Shown: positions 7,814 through 17,184 of the stretch, piece after piece
Layout: each line of letters opens with the position of its first letter
Position numbering within the stretch: the first letter of the stretch is position 1
Origin: Sphingobium sp. YR768
GTDB lineage: Bacteria; Pseudomonadota; Alphaproteobacteria; Sphingomonadales; Sphingomonadaceae
Length of the DNA: 64,000 nucleotides
Direction of reading: 5' to 3'
NCBI RefSeq assembly: GCF_900111125.1
Contig: NZ_FOGE01000011.1
Location: 94,449-158,448 of the forward strand
Translations under genes and position numbers: made by a program
Notes under the pieces: model-generated
Database searches by the model: none
Told to the model about the DNA's origin: nothing
The model's input: the letters and a program-made list of their open reading frames with translations, nothing else

Positions 7814-9436
7814 ATGACGATCAAGCTGCCTTCGCTTGCGGGGGCGTTCCTGTCCTTCTGTGTTGCCGGTACGGCCAGCGCCGCCGCGCCCGCTCCGGCC
7901 GACCCGGCCAGCCTCGCCCGGCTGGATGCCCTGTTCGCGCGCTGGGCCAAGCCCGATGCGCCCGGCTGCGCCGTCGCCGTTTCGCGCGAGGGACAGGCGA
8001 TCGCGACCCGGGCCTATGGCATGGCCAGCCTGGAACTGGGCGTGCCGATCAGCACCGATTCCATCTTCGAAGCCGGTTCCGATTCCAAGCAGTTCACCGC
8101 TGCCGCCACGCTTATGCTGGCGCGCGCGGGTAAGTTGTCGCTGGACGATGATATTCGCAAGTTCGTGCTGGAAATGCCCGATTACGGCACGCCGGTCACC
8201 ATCCGCCACCTGCTGCACCACACCAGCGGTCTGCGCGACTGGGGCTCGGTCGCCGCGATCGAAGGTTGGCCGCGCAACAGCCGCACTGCCGACAATCAGG
8301 ATATGCTGAACATCGTCGCGCGCCAGAAGGAACTGAACTTCGCGCCCGGCAGCCATTATCTGTACAGCAACACCAATTTCAATCTGCTGGCGATCATCGT
8401 CGCCCGCGTCAGCGGCCAGTCGCTCGCCGACTTCACCCAGGATCATATCTTCAAGCCGCTGGGCATGACCCATACCCGCTGGCGCGACGATCATGCCGAT
8501 GTCGTCGCTGGCCGCACCGGCGCCTATGAATTTGAAGATGGCGTCTATCGCAACGATCAGGTGATCGAGGATGCCTATGGCAATGGCGGCCTGCTGACCA
8601 CGGTAGGCGATCTGGTGAAGTGGCAGGCGGCGCTGGATGCCGACACATTCGGCCCCGGTTTCACCGAAACGATGCAGACCCCCACCAAGCTGAATGATGG
8701 CACGCCGATCGCTTATGCGCTGGCGTTGGTGAACCTCGATCATCATGGCGTGCAGGAAGTCAGCCATTCGGGGTCGACCGGCGGCTATCGCGCATGGATG
8801 GCGCGCTATCCGCAGCAGAAGCTGGCCGTGTCGCTGCTCTGCAATACAGGCAATGCCGATACGCCGACGCTGGGTCGCGATGTCGCCGACATCTTCCTGC
8901 CCGCTTACACTGCCAAGCCCTACACGCCCAAGGGCGCGCTGCCTTCGGGTGTCTATGCCGATGGCATGACCGGCTTCCCTGTCCGCTTCGACAGCGACGA
9001 CAAGGGCAATCTGCGCGCCGATGGCAAAGTGCTGAAGCCGGTCGGTCCGGGCCGCTGGGCGCAGCGCGAGGATATCTTCGCTTTCGGCAAGACCGGCCTG
9101 ACGCTCGAACATCGGGAGGGCGAGAAGGTCGCCTATCGAAAGGTCGATGCCGTCACCGCTTTCGATCCCAAGCCCTATGTCGGCCGCTTCTGCGGTGTCG
9201 ACACCTTCGCCTGCCTCAGCTTCCGGCAGGATGGCGACACGCTGATCTACAGCGGTCCGCGCTGGTACAACCAGTCGCTGACGCCGGCCTATGCCGACGT
9301 CTTCACTGGCGAAGCGATGCCGCAATCCTCGCGCATCACGGTCAAGTTCGAACGCGATGCGAATGGGGCCGTCACGGGCCTGCGCTTTGGCGAAGGCCGC
9401 GCCTACGACGTCGCCTTCCGCCGCGTCGCCGACTGA
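7814..9436 (+). CDS. Exported serine hydrolase, class C beta-lactamase family
   Basis: This 540-residue protein has a signal peptide (AFLSFCVAGTASAA) and a penicillin-binding-protein-like fold. Visible motifs are the catalytic SxxK (AGSDSKQFTA, around residue 95), YxN (LYSNTNF) and a late HSGSTGG that takes the place of KTG. The long C-terminal part (about 370-540) looks like an extra beta-domain, as in D-aminopeptidases and related esterases. Substrates in this family range from D-amino peptides to esters, so activity is not fixed. The gene precedes a TonB receptor by 75 bp on the same strand. The two may act together in uptake and hydrolysis, which is inference. Confidence 0.85.
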   Translation: MTIKLPSLAGAFLSFCVAGTASAAAPAPADPASLARLDALFARWAKPDAPGCAVAVSREGQAIATRAYGMASLELGVPISTDSIFEAGSDSKQFTAAATLMLARAGKLSLDDDIRKFVLEMPDYGTPVTIRHLLHHTSGLRDWGSVAAIEGWPRNSRTADNQDMLNIVARQKELNFAPGSHYLYSNTNFNLLAIIVARVSGQSLADFTQDHIFKPLGMTHTRWRDDHADVVAGRTGAYEFEDGVYRNDQVIEDAYGNGGLLTTVGDLVKWQAALDADTFGPGFTETMQTPTKLNDGTPIAYALALVNLDHHGVQEVSHSGSTGGYRAWMARYPQQKLAVSLLCNTGNADTPTLGRDVADIFLPAYTAKPYTPKGALPSGVYADGMTGFPVRFDSDDKGNLRADGKVLKPVGPGRWAQREDIFAFGKTGLTLEHREGEKVAYRKVDAVTAFDPKPYVGRFCGVDTFACLSFRQDGDTLIYSGPRWYNQSLTPAYADVFTGEAMPQSSRITVKFERDANGAVTGLRFGEGRAYDVAFRRVAD

Positions 9437-9510
9437 TCTTTCAGGACATTACACAAGAGCCGCTCGGGTCGCGGCCATAATCAAAGCAAGAGCATAAGGG
9501 GACTATCAAG

Positions 9511-12234
9511 ATGCGTTACAATGAAGAAGGACTACGCCGCCTGCTGATGGCGGGGACTGCCGGCGCCGCTCTGGTGCTGTCGCTCGCCACCCCGTCTGTC
9601 GCCATGGCACAGGACGCCGCGCCTGCCGCTGCCGATGAAGCCGCCGAAGAAGCGGCCCCGGCGATCGTCGTCACCGGATCGCGCATCGACCGCAAGGGTT
9701 TCGAAGCGCCGACGCCGACCACCGTTATCGGCGACACCGAACTGCGTCAGGGCGCGCGTCCCAGCATCGCGCAGGTTCTGAACGACCTGCCGCAGTTCCG
9801 CGCGACCCAGTCGCCGGCCAGCACGGTCGCCAACACCAACTCCTCCTCCTCGGCGATGGACCTTCGCGGTCTGGGCGTCACGCGCACGCTGACCCTGCTC
9901 AACAACCGTCGCTTCACTGGCGCGAGCGACCTCAACACCGTGCCGCAGGGTCTGGTGAAGCGCGTCGAAGTCGTCACCGGCGGCGCATCGGCAGCCTGGG
10001 GTTCGGGCGCGATTGGCGGCGTGGTCAACATCATCCTCGACGATGATCTGGAAGGCCTGACGCTGGGCGCGCAGAACGGCCTGTCCTCGCGCGGCGACGG
10101 CTATCGTTACAGCCTCGACGCCACCTTTGGCACGAAGTTCGCTGATGGTCGCGGTCACTTCATGATCGGCGGCGAATATCAGAAGGATGACGGCATTCTC
10201 GACCGCAATTCGCGCAAGAATGTCGGCAGCGCCAACCTCTTCTCGCCGACCAGCGGCGACCATGACTATATCCTGGTGCGCGACGTCAACGCTTCGAACA
10301 CCAGCCTGGGCGGCCTCATCAACGCGGGTTCGCTCAAGGGCCAGACGTTCAACGCGGACGGCACGCTGCGCGACTTCGTCTATGGCAGCCAGATCAGCGG
10401 CACGACCATGGTCGGCGGCGAAGGCGTGGCCACCAATGACGAATATGCGCTGACCAACCCCTATCAGCGCGTCAACAGCTATGCCCGCGCCAGCTTTGAA
10501 GTCGGCGACGCCACCTTCTGGGCGGATGGCAGCTACAGCCGCATCTGGGCGAAATATCCCTTCTATGCGGAAAGCGGCACCTACACCCTGTCGGCGACCA
10601 ACCCCTATCTGTCGTCGGACATCCAGAGCCAGCTGGCCGCCGCCAAAGAAACCACCGTCAAGATCGGCCGCGTGTTCGAGGATTATGGCTACCGCACCTT
10701 CGGCTATTATCGCCAGAATATCGAAGGCGCGATCGGCGTCGACGGCAGCTTCGCGGACGGCAAGTGGCGCTATTCGGCTTATTATAGCCATGGCGAAAAC
10801 CGCAACATGCAGAGCTATGACAACCAGATCAACGGCACGAAGCTGAGCAACGCGCTCGACGCGGTGACGGATTCGAGCGGCAACATCGTCTGCCGTGTCA
10901 CCCTGACCAACGCAAATTCCGGCTGTTCGCCGCTCAACATCCTGGGCACCGGCACCGCCAGCCAGGCCGCGATCGACTATGTGTTCGGCGATGTCGCCAA
11001 GGTCATCTACACGACCAAGCTCGACACCACCGGCGCCAGCCTGCGCGGTGATCCCTTCTCCACCTGGGCCGGCCCGGTTTCGGTCGCCTTCGGTGCCGAA
11101 GCGCGCTGGGAAGAACAGGTCACCAACAGCCTCGACGCCGTTTCGGCTGCCAAGGGCTTCAGCCGCTTCAACTTCTCCCCGCTTGACGGCGGCTTCAACG
11201 TGCAGGAAGCCTTTGGCGAAGTGGCGATCCCGCTGCTCGACCAGCCGTTCAGCAAGCTCGACGTCAATGGCGCGGCCCGGTACAGCCGCTACAGCACCAG
11301 CGGTGGCATCTGGTCGTGGAAGCTGGGTCTGACCGACCGCATCTTCGACAACCTGCTGATCCGTGCGTCGCGTTCGCGTGACATTCGCTCGGGCAGCCTG
11401 GCTGAACTGTTCACTACCAGCACGACCAGCTTCACCACGGTTGCCGAAACGGATGATGAGGGCAAGAGCCACACCTATTCCGTCACCCGCTATGGTGGCG
11501 GCAACGCGAACCTGAAGCCGGAAATCGGCAGCACGCTGACGCTGGGCGCGGTGTTCACGCCGACCTTCCTGCCGGGCTTCAACCTGTCGGTCGACTATTA
11601 TAACATCAAGCTGAAGGACGCGATCACCTCGCTCGGTGCGCAGGACGTGGTCAGCGGTTGCGCCAACGGCAATACCGACCTGTGCAGCCAGATCGAACGT
11701 AACGCCGCTGGTGAACCGACCACCATCTACACCACCTATATCAATCTGGCCGAGTACAAGACCAGCGGTGTGGACGTTGAAGCGACCTACACCCTGCCGC
11801 TCAGCAAGGTCAGCAGCGGTATGGGCGGCACGATGCGCTTCCGTGGCTTGGCCACCTATGTCGACAAGGTGCTGATCAACGATGGCACGACCGTCGTGGA
11901 CCGTGCTGGCGACGTGGGCGACAATGTCAGCTTCGGCACGCCGCACTGGCGCGCCACCGGATCGATCAACTACACCAATCAGGATGTGTCGATCGACGCC
12001 CGCGTCCGCTATGTCGGCGGCGGCAAGTTCAACCATGCGCTGGACATCGCCAACAACGACATCGCGGCCCGCGTCTATGTCGACCTGGGTGGTCAGGTGA
12101 ACATCGACAAGTTCACCCTGTTCGCCAACGTCAACAACCTGTTCGATCGCGATCCGCCGCTGACCACCTATGGCGCGATCCACTATGACACGATCGGCCG
12201 TTACATGACTGTCGGGGCGAAGGTTCGCTTCTGA
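9511..12234 (+). CDS. TonB-dependent outer-membrane receptor
   Basis: This 907-residue receptor has a signal peptide (ending near AMAQDAA) and a segment rich in Ala and Glu before the TonB-box-like AIVVTGSRI. A plug domain follows (with RGLGVTRTLTLLNNRR and VVTGGASAAWGSGAIGGVVNII), then a beta-barrel ending in Phe (GAKVRF), the outer-membrane assembly signal. The GSRI plug start is typical of sphingomonad and Caulobacter receptors for sugars, peptides and other organic compounds rather than siderophores. The ligand is unknown. It follows the serine hydrolase and ends at a strong hairpin terminator. Confidence 0.93.
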   Translation: MRYNEEGLRRLLMAGTAGAALVLSLATPSVAMAQDAAPAAADEAAEEAAPAIVVTGSRIDRKGFEAPTPTTVIGDTELRQGARPSIAQVLNDLPQFRATQSPASTVANTNSSSSAMDLRGLGVTRTLTLLNNRRFTGASDLNTVPQGLVKRVEVVTGGASAAWGSGAIGGVVNIILDDDLEGLTLGAQNGLSSRGDGYRYSLDATFGTKFADGRGHFMIGGEYQKDDGILDRNSRKNVGSANLFSPTSGDHDYILVRDVNASNTSLGGLINAGSLKGQTFNADGTLRDFVYGSQISGTTMVGGEGVATNDEYALTNPYQRVNSYARASFEVGDATFWADGSYSRIWAKYPFYAESGTYTLSATNPYLSSDIQSQLAAAKETTVKIGRVFEDYGYRTFGYYRQNIEGAIGVDGSFADGKWRYSAYYSHGENRNMQSYDNQINGTKLSNALDAVTDSSGNIVCRVTLTNANSGCSPLNILGTGTASQAAIDYVFGDVAKVIYTTKLDTTGASLRGDPFSTWAGPVSVAFGAEARWEEQVTNSLDAVSAAKGFSRFNFSPLDGGFNVQEAFGEVAIPLLDQPFSKLDVNGAARYSRYSTSGGIWSWKLGLTDRIFDNLLIRASRSRDIRSGSLAELFTTSTTSFTTVAETDDEGKSHTYSVTRYGGGNANLKPEIGSTLTLGAVFTPTFLPGFNLSVDYYNIKLKDAITSLGAQDVVSGCANGNTDLCSQIERNAAGEPTTIYTTYINLAEYKTSGVDVEATYTLPLSKVSSGMGGTMRFRGLATYVDKVLINDGTTVVDRAGDVGDNVSFGTPHWRATGSINYTNQDVSIDARVRYVGGGKFNHALDIANNDIAARVYVDLGGQVNIDKFTLFANVNNLFDRDPPLTTYGAIHYDTIGRYMTVGAKVRF

Positions 12235-12257
12235 TCCTGACTGTCGAATGAAAAAGG

Positions 12258-12291
12258 AAAGGGCGGCGTGTCGCAGGACGCGCCGCCCTTT
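12258..12291 (+). terminator. Rho-independent terminator after TonB receptor
   Basis: AAAGGGCGGCG and CGCCGCCCTTT form an 11-bp stem with a 12-nt loop, 23 bp after the receptor stop codon. The flanking A and T tracts allow function in both directions. Confidence 0.85.
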
Positions 12292-12361
12292 GCGCTATCT
12301 GGCAGATTGGATTTGATAATTTCCTGCCGGCACGCATTATGCGACCTCCAGCCGGAGCAGC

Positions 12362-13510
12362 ATGACCTTGCCTGAACAGACTCTCTCTACGCTTTCCACC
12401 CCCGCCCTGATCCTCGACGCCGACCGGATGGACCGCAATATCGCGCGTCTGCGGGATCGTCTGGATGGACTGGGCGTAAACCTGCGTCCGCACCTCAAAA
12501 CCGCCAAGTCGGTCGACGTCGCGCATCGTCTGATGACCACGCCGCACGGACCGGCCACCGTGTCGACGCTGCGTGAAGCGCAGTTGTTCGCGCAGGCGGG
12601 AGTATGCGACATCATCTACGCGGTCGGGATCAGCCCCGACAAGCTGCCCGCCATATTGGCGCTGAAAGCCGAAGGCATCGACATTGCCGTCGTGCTGGAT
12701 TCCGTGGAGCAGGCGCAGGCGGTGGCCCGTGCATCGCGGGATGCAGGCGTCGCTATCCCCGCCCTGATAGAGGTGGATTGCGACGGCCATCGATCGGGCG
12801 TCCGGCCGAATGATCACGCCGCACAGCTTGCCATCGCGTCGGCGCTGGCGGACGGCGCGGAATTGCGCGGCGTGCTGACCCATGCCGGCGGCAGCTATGG
12901 CGCGCGCGGCGATGAAGCCTTGCGCGCCTGCGCGGAGGAAGAAAGGCTGGCGGTCGTGTCCACGGCGGACTGGCTGCGGGCCAATGGCTTTCCCTGCCCG
13001 GTCGTCAGCGTGGGATCGACGCCGACCGCGCATTTCGGCACCAGCTTCGACGGCGTGACGGAAGTCCGCGCCGGGGTCTTCGTCTTTTTCGACCTGGTGA
13101 TGGCGGGCATCGGCGTGTGCACGATCGATGATATTGCCCTGTCGCTTCTGTCCACCGTTATCGGTCATCAGCGCGAAAAGGGCTGGATATTGGTCGATGC
13201 CGGCTGGATGGCGCTGTCCCGCGATCGGGGTACGGCCCGGCAGGCGGTGGATCAGGGCTATGGTCTGGTCTGCGATCAACATGGTCGCCCCTTCGGCGAT
13301 CTGATCGTGGCGGATGCCAATCAGGAACATGGTATATTGGCGTTGCGGCCGGGCTCCAGCGGAACGCTGCCCGATCTTGCGATTGGGGACAGGGTTCGCA
13401 TCCTTCCCAATCACGCCTGCGCGACGGGCGCGCAGCATGATCGCTATCATGTCCTGTCGGGGGGGACTCAATCGATAGAGGCCGTCTGGCCAAGATTTGG
13501 AGGATGGTGA
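12362..13510 (+). CDS. D-serine dehydratase / D-threonine aldolase family PLP enzyme
   Basis: This 382-residue fold-type III PLP enzyme has an alanine-racemase-like N-terminal barrel, with the PLP lysine in RPHLKTAKS around residue 47. A small C-terminal domain carries the metal-binding HxC pair in ILPNHACAT, characteristic of DSD1-type D-serine dehydratase and D-threonine aldolase. The reactions are D-serine to pyruvate and ammonia, or retro-aldol cleavage of D-3-hydroxy amino acids; sequence alone does not decide. It overlaps by 7 bp a RidA gene, whose product would remove the 2-aminoacrylate that a dehydratase releases, which favours dehydratase. GGAGCAGC precedes the ATG. Confidence 0.85.
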   Translation: MTLPEQTLSTLSTPALILDADRMDRNIARLRDRLDGLGVNLRPHLKTAKSVDVAHRLMTTPHGPATVSTLREAQLFAQAGVCDIIYAVGISPDKLPAILALKAEGIDIAVVLDSVEQAQAVARASRDAGVAIPALIEVDCDGHRSGVRPNDHAAQLAIASALADGAELRGVLTHAGGSYGARGDEALRACAEEERLAVVSTADWLRANGFPCPVVSVGSTPTAHFGTSFDGVTEVRAGVFVFFDLVMAGIGVCTIDDIALSLLSTVIGHQREKGWILVDAGWMALSRDRGTARQAVDQGYGLVCDQHGRPFGDLIVADANQEHGILALRPGSSGTLPDLAIGDRVRILPNHACATGAQHDRYHVLSGGTQSIEAVWPRFGGW

Positions 13511-13899
13511 TGCAAGTCGAAACTATCTCGACACCCGATGCACCGCAGCCCGCCGGCCATTATGCGCAGGCGACCAAGGCCAACGGCTTCGTCTTCATAT
13601 CCGGCCAGTTGCCGGTCGATCCTGCCGTTGGGGTAAGGGCGGACCTGAGCTTCGACGATCAGGCAAGGCTGGCGATCGGCAACATGCTGGCCATCCTGTC
13701 CGCCGCCGGCAGCGATCCCGGCCATCTCGCGCGCGTGACCGCCTATATCGTCGGCGTCGAAAACTGGCCGGCCTTCAACGCCGTCTATGCCGCCATGCTG
13801 CCCGATGCGCGGCCGGCGCGGACCGTGGTGCCGGTTGCCGAACTCCATCATGGCTGCCTCGTCGAAATCGACGCCATCGCCCTGGCATCGGGCGACTGA
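13504..13899 (+). CDS. RidA/YjgF-family enamine/imine deaminase
   Basis: This 131-residue protein has the RidA core: GHYAQATKANGFVFISGQLP near the start, a central VTAYIVGVENW, and the catalytic arginine in PARTVVPVAEL, followed by CLVEIDAIA. RidA proteins hydrolyse reactive enamines and imines such as 2-aminoacrylate. Overlap with the upstream PLP enzyme gene supports a paired role. ATG at 13504 or 13510 could be the start. It is distinct from the RutC-type paralogue at 14730. Confidence 0.88.
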   Translation: MVMQVETISTPDAPQPAGHYAQATKANGFVFISGQLPVDPAVGVRADLSFDDQARLAIGNMLAILSAAGSDPGHLARVTAYIVGVENWPAFNAVYAAMLPDARPARTVVPVAELHHGCLVEIDAIALASGD

Positions 13900-14001
13900 T
13901 CCTTCTGCCCGCAAGAGGATGAGCCAGCCATTCACCATGGTTGCGCTTGCATCTGCCCTGCCATTGGGGAAAGTTGCCTTCCTGTCCAGGGAGATCGCTC
14001 C

Positions 14002-14730
14002 ATGTCCGTCGCCATCACCCCGCCATCGACCGGCTCGACCAGCGTGATATTGCCCGCGCGGCCGGAACCGATCCGGGTCGATCCGGCCAGCAGCGCGGTC
14101 ATCGTCATCGACATGCAGAATGCCTATGCCTCGCCGGGCGGTTATGTCGATCTGGCGGGCTTCGATATCAGCGGCGCGGCTGGCGTGATCGGCCGGATCG
14201 CGCAGGTGCTGGACGTGGCGCGTGGTGCGGGAATGCCCATAGTCTATCTGCAAAATGGCTGGGACAGTGATTATGTGGAGGCGGGCGGCCCCGGATCGCC
14301 CAACTGGCACAAGTCGAACGCGCTCAAGACCATGCGCGCCCGGCCGGATTTGCAGGGGCAGCTTCTGGCGCGCGGCGGCTGGGACTATGAACTGGTCGAT
14401 GCACTTAGCCCCCGGCCCGGCGACATTCGCGTTCACAAGACCCGCTACAGCGCCTTCTTCAACAGCCAGCTTGACAGCGTCCTGCGCGCGCGTGGCGTGC
14501 GCACCCTGATCTTCGTCGGCATCGCCAGCAATGTCTGCGTCGAATCCACGCTGCGCGATGCCTTCCACCTCGAATATTTCAGCGTCATGCTGGACGACGC
14601 CACCCATCATCTGGGGCCGGATTTCGTCCATCAGGCAACGCTCTACAATGTCGAGAAATTCTTTGGCTGGGTCAGCAATGTCGCGGATTTCTGCGGCAGC
14701 GTAGGCCAGTTGCCGCAAGGAGCCGCCTGA
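14002..14730 (+). CDS. rutB: Ureidoacrylate amidohydrolase RutB (isochorismatase-like)
   Basis: This 242-residue cysteine hydrolase of the isochorismatase family has the catalytic Asp in IVIDMQNAY, Lys in KTRYSAFF and Cys in [16 protein letters not shown]. In uracil breakdown, RutB hydrolyses the ureidoacrylate released by RutA to carbamate and aminoacrylate. AGGGAGATC lies upstream of the ATG. The identity is supported by overlapping rutC and by rutD and rutA downstream. Confidence 0.93.
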   Translation: MSVAITPPSTGSTSVILPARPEPIRVDPASSAVIVIDMQNAYASPGGYVDLAGFDISGAAGVIGRIAQVLDVARGAGMPIVYLQNGWDSDYVEAGGPGSPNWHKSNALKTMRARPDLQGQLLARGGWDYELVDALSPRPGDIRVHKTRYSAFFNSQLDSVLRARGVRTLIFVGIASNVCVESTLRDAFHLEYFSVMLDDATHHLGPDFVHQATLYNVEKFFGWVSNVADFCGSVGQLPQGAA

Positions 14731-15110
14731 TGCCGTTCGAACCGATCAACCCGCCGCAATTTCCGACGCCGATCGCGCCCTATTCGGCCGGGGCGAAGGC
14801 AGGCAACACCGTCTATGTCTCCGGCGTGCTGGCGCTGGGGGAGGGCGGCGCGGTGCTGCATGTGGGGGACGCCGCCGCCCAGACCCGCCATGTGCTCGAT
14901 GTGATCAAGGTGACGCTGGAAGCGGCCGGCGCCAGCCTGGAGGATGTGGCGATGAACCATATCTTCCTCAAGGATCTGGCCGACTATGCCGCGTTCAACA
15001 GCGTCTATGCGGAGTATTTCCCCGGCGCCAAACCCGCCCGCTACTGCATCCGCGCCGATCTGGTGAAGCCTGACTGCCTGGTCGAAATCGCCTCGGTGGC
15101 GCATATCTGA
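14730..15110 (+). CDS. rutC: RutC-type aminoacrylate deaminase (RidA family)
   Basis: This 126-residue RidA-fold protein has the start [40 protein letters not shown], and the catalytic Arg in [12 protein letters not shown]. The N-terminal [11 protein letters not shown] stretch is typical of RutC. Its role in the Rut pathway is to turn aminoacrylate towards malonic semialdehyde. The start codon overlaps the rutB stop (ATGA), indicating translational coupling. Confidence 0.92.
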   Translation: MPFEPINPPQFPTPIAPYSAGAKAGNTVYVSGVLALGEGGAVLHVGDAAAQTRHVLDVIKVTLEAAGASLEDVAMNHIFLKDLADYAAFNSVYAEYFPGAKPARYCIRADLVKPDCLVEIASVAHI

Positions 15111-15136
15111 TGCCGGCATCCCGCTTCGCCTCTTCC

Positions 15137-15225
15137 GTCATCCTGAACTTGTTTCAGGATCCATCATGCCGGATCGAGCGAAGGTCCGAGGGGAGGAATG
15201 GATGCTGAAACAAGTTCAGCATGAC
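15137..15225. repeat. Intergenic inverted repeat between rutC and rutD
   Basis: Two 28-nt arms (15137-15164 and 15198-15225) are complementary at 26 positions and contain CTGAACTTGTTTCAG-type sequence. This is a dispersed REP-like element class common between sphingomonad genes. The right arm runs into the first possible start codon of rutD, so the hairpin may affect that gene's translation. Confidence 0.8.
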
Positions 15226-16048
15226 GATGAAGGGAGAGGTGACTTTGCCTGTCGCTGACGGCCTCTATTATGAAGAGTTGGGGTCGCCGACTGGCGCGCC
15301 CTTGATCTTTTCTGCCGGTCTGGGCGGATCGGGCAGTTATTGGCGCGCCAATATCGATCAGACCGACCAGTCGCTCGATTTCACGGAGGCGCATCGCGTC
15401 CTCCTCTACGATCATCGCGGCACCGGACGCAGTAACCGAGCTTTACCGCCGCAAGTCAGCGTCATGGATATGGCAGACGACATGCTGGCGGTGATGGATG
15501 CTACGGATGTTGCCAAGGCGAATCTGGTGGGCCATGCGGCAGGGGCGGCGGCTGCGCTGTCGCTCGCCATCCGTCATCCCGACAGGGTGCAGACGCTCAT
15601 ATTGGTCAATGGCTGGTCACGCGCAGATCCGCATTTTCTGCGGTGTTTTGATGCGCGCCTCGCCCTTTTGCGAGACAGCGGGCCGCGCGCTTATCTGCGC
15701 GCCCAGCCTCTCTTTCTCTATCCGCCTGACTGGAGTTCGGATCATGCCGAACGTCTGGCGATAGAGGATGAGGTGCATCTAACCCATTTCGCCGGTGCGG
15801 ATGTCTATGAAAAACGGATCGCCGCATTGGCGGCTTTCGATGTTGACGACAGGCTGGGCGACATATCCGTGCCGACGCTGGTGATAACCGCAGCGGACGA
15901 TATGCTCGTCCCGCCCAAATGCGGGCGTCACCTCGCAGCCCATATTCCCGGCGCGCAACTTCGGGAGATGCGCTGGGGCGGTCATGCCTGCAACGTCACC
16001 GATCCCGAAACCTTCAACCGCATCGTCCTCGATTTTCTCAGGAGCTGA
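15221..16048 (+). CDS. rutD: RutD alpha/beta hydrolase (aminoacrylate/carbamate hydrolase)
   Basis: The alpha/beta-hydrolase fold shows [14 protein letters not shown] near the start, the region [12 protein letters not shown] in place of the usual nucleophile elbow, and the RutD signature [14 protein letters not shown] near the end. In Escherichia coli RutD speeds late steps of the Rut uracil pathway. The start is unclear. ATG at 15221 and 15227 lie in the right arm of an intergenic repeat, while TTG at 15245 sits 7-8 nt after GGGAGAG and may be the real start (about 267 residues). Confidence 0.88.
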   Translation: MTMKGEVTLPVADGLYYEELGSPTGAPLIFSAGLGGSGSYWRANIDQTDQSLDFTEAHRVLLYDHRGTGRSNRALPPQVSVMDMADDMLAVMDATDVAKANLVGHAAGAAAALSLAIRHPDRVQTLILVNGWSRADPHFLRCFDARLALLRDSGPRAYLRAQPLFLYPPDWSSDHAERLAIEDEVHLTHFAGADVYEKRIAALAAFDVDDRLGDISVPTLVITAADDMLVPPKCGRHLAAHIPGAQLREMRWGGHACNVTDPETFNRIVLDFLRS

Positions 16049-16053
16049 AAACC

Positions 16054-17121
16054 ATGCAGGTCGGCGTCTTCATCCCCATCAACAATAATGGCTGGCTGAT
16101 TTCGGAGAATGCGCCCCAGTATAAACCCAGTTTCGACCTCAACAAGAAGATCGCGCTGCGGGCGGAGAAACATGGGTTCGATTTTCTGCTGTCGATGATC
16201 AAGCTGCGCGGCTTTGGCGGGAAAACGGAATTCTGGGAATATGGCCTCGAAAGCTTCACCCTGATGGCCGGCCTCGCCGCCGTTACCGAGAAGATCAAGA
16301 TCTTCGCGACCTGCCCCACGCTGATCATCCCGCCGGCCTTCGCCGCGCGCATGTGCAACACCATCGACAGCATCAGCCATGGCCGTTTCGGCCTCAACCT
16401 CATCACCGGCTGGCAGCCGCCCGAATATACGCAGATGGGCCTGTGGCCGGGCGAGGAGCATTTCCGCAACCGCTACACGATGCTGGACGAATATGCCCAG
16501 ATCCTGCGCGAATTGTGGGAAAGCGGCACGTCGGACTTCAAGGGCCAATATTATAAGATGGACGATTGCCGCGTCTGGCCGCAGCCGACCGGCGACATGA
16601 AGATCATCTGCGCGGGGTCATCTGACGCAGGCCTCGCCTTCTCCGCCAAATGGGCGGACTATGCCTTCTGCCTTGGCAAGGGCGTCAACACGCCGACCGC
16701 TTTCGCCTTCAACAACGACCGGCTGGCCGCCGCCACGGCGAAGACGGGGCGCGACGTGCAGGTGTTCGTCCTCGTCATGGTGATCGCCGCCGAAACGGAT
16801 GAGGAAGCGATGGCCAAATGGAAAAGCTATAATGACGGCGTGGATATCGATGCCATCGCCTGGCTGGCGGAACAGGGCGCCAAGGATCAGGTCAACAGCG
16901 ACACCAATGTCCGTCAGCTTGCCGCGCCCGAAGGGGCGGTGAACATCAATATGGGCACGCTGGTCGGCAGCTATGCCAGCATCGCCCGCATGCTGGACGA
17001 GATGGCGGAGGTGCCCAATACCGGCGGCGTCCTGCTGACCTTCGACGATTTTCTGGAAGGGGTCGATGCCTTCGGCACCCATATCCAGCCCCTGATGAAG
17101 AGCCGGACCCATATCGGCTGA
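16054..17121 (+). CDS. rutA: Pyrimidine oxygenase RutA (LLM-class flavin monooxygenase)
   Basis: This 355-residue bacterial-luciferase-like monooxygenase has the N-terminal [17 protein letters not shown] and the family segments [25 protein letters not shown] and [10 protein letters not shown], all hallmarks of RutA. It uses reduced flavin and oxygen to open the uracil ring. The ATG at 16054 follows AGGAGCTGAA. It is the last gene of the rutBCDA order and is followed by a bidirectional terminator. No flavin reductase (rutF) or rutE lies next to it. Confidence 0.95.
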   Translation: MQVGVFIPINNNGWLISENAPQYKPSFDLNKKIALRAEKHGFDFLLSMIKLRGFGGKTEFWEYGLESFTLMAGLAAVTEKIKIFATCPTLIIPPAFAARMCNTIDSISHGRFGLNLITGWQPPEYTQMGLWPGEEHFRNRYTMLDEYAQILRELWESGTSDFKGQYYKMDDCRVWPQPTGDMKIICAGSSDAGLAFSAKWADYAFCLGKGVNTPTAFAFNNDRLAAATAKTGRDVQVFVLVMVIAAETDEEAMAKWKSYNDGVDIDAIAWLAEQGAKDQVNSDTNVRQLAAPEGAVNINMGTLVGSYASIARMLDEMAEVPNTGGVLLTFDDFLEGVDAFGTHIQPLMKSRTHIG

Positions 17122-17123
17122 CG

Positions 17124-17164
17124 AAAAAGGGCCGATGCGGCATGATACCGCACCGGCCCTTTTG
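17124..17164. terminator. Bidirectional terminator between rutA and aldehyde dehydrogenase
   Basis: AAAAGGGCCGATGCGG and CCGCACCGGCCCTTTT form a 16-bp stem with one mismatch and flanking A/T tracts, between convergent genes. Confidence 0.88.
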
Positions 17165-17184
17165 CATCCCGAAGGCGTCGTGCG

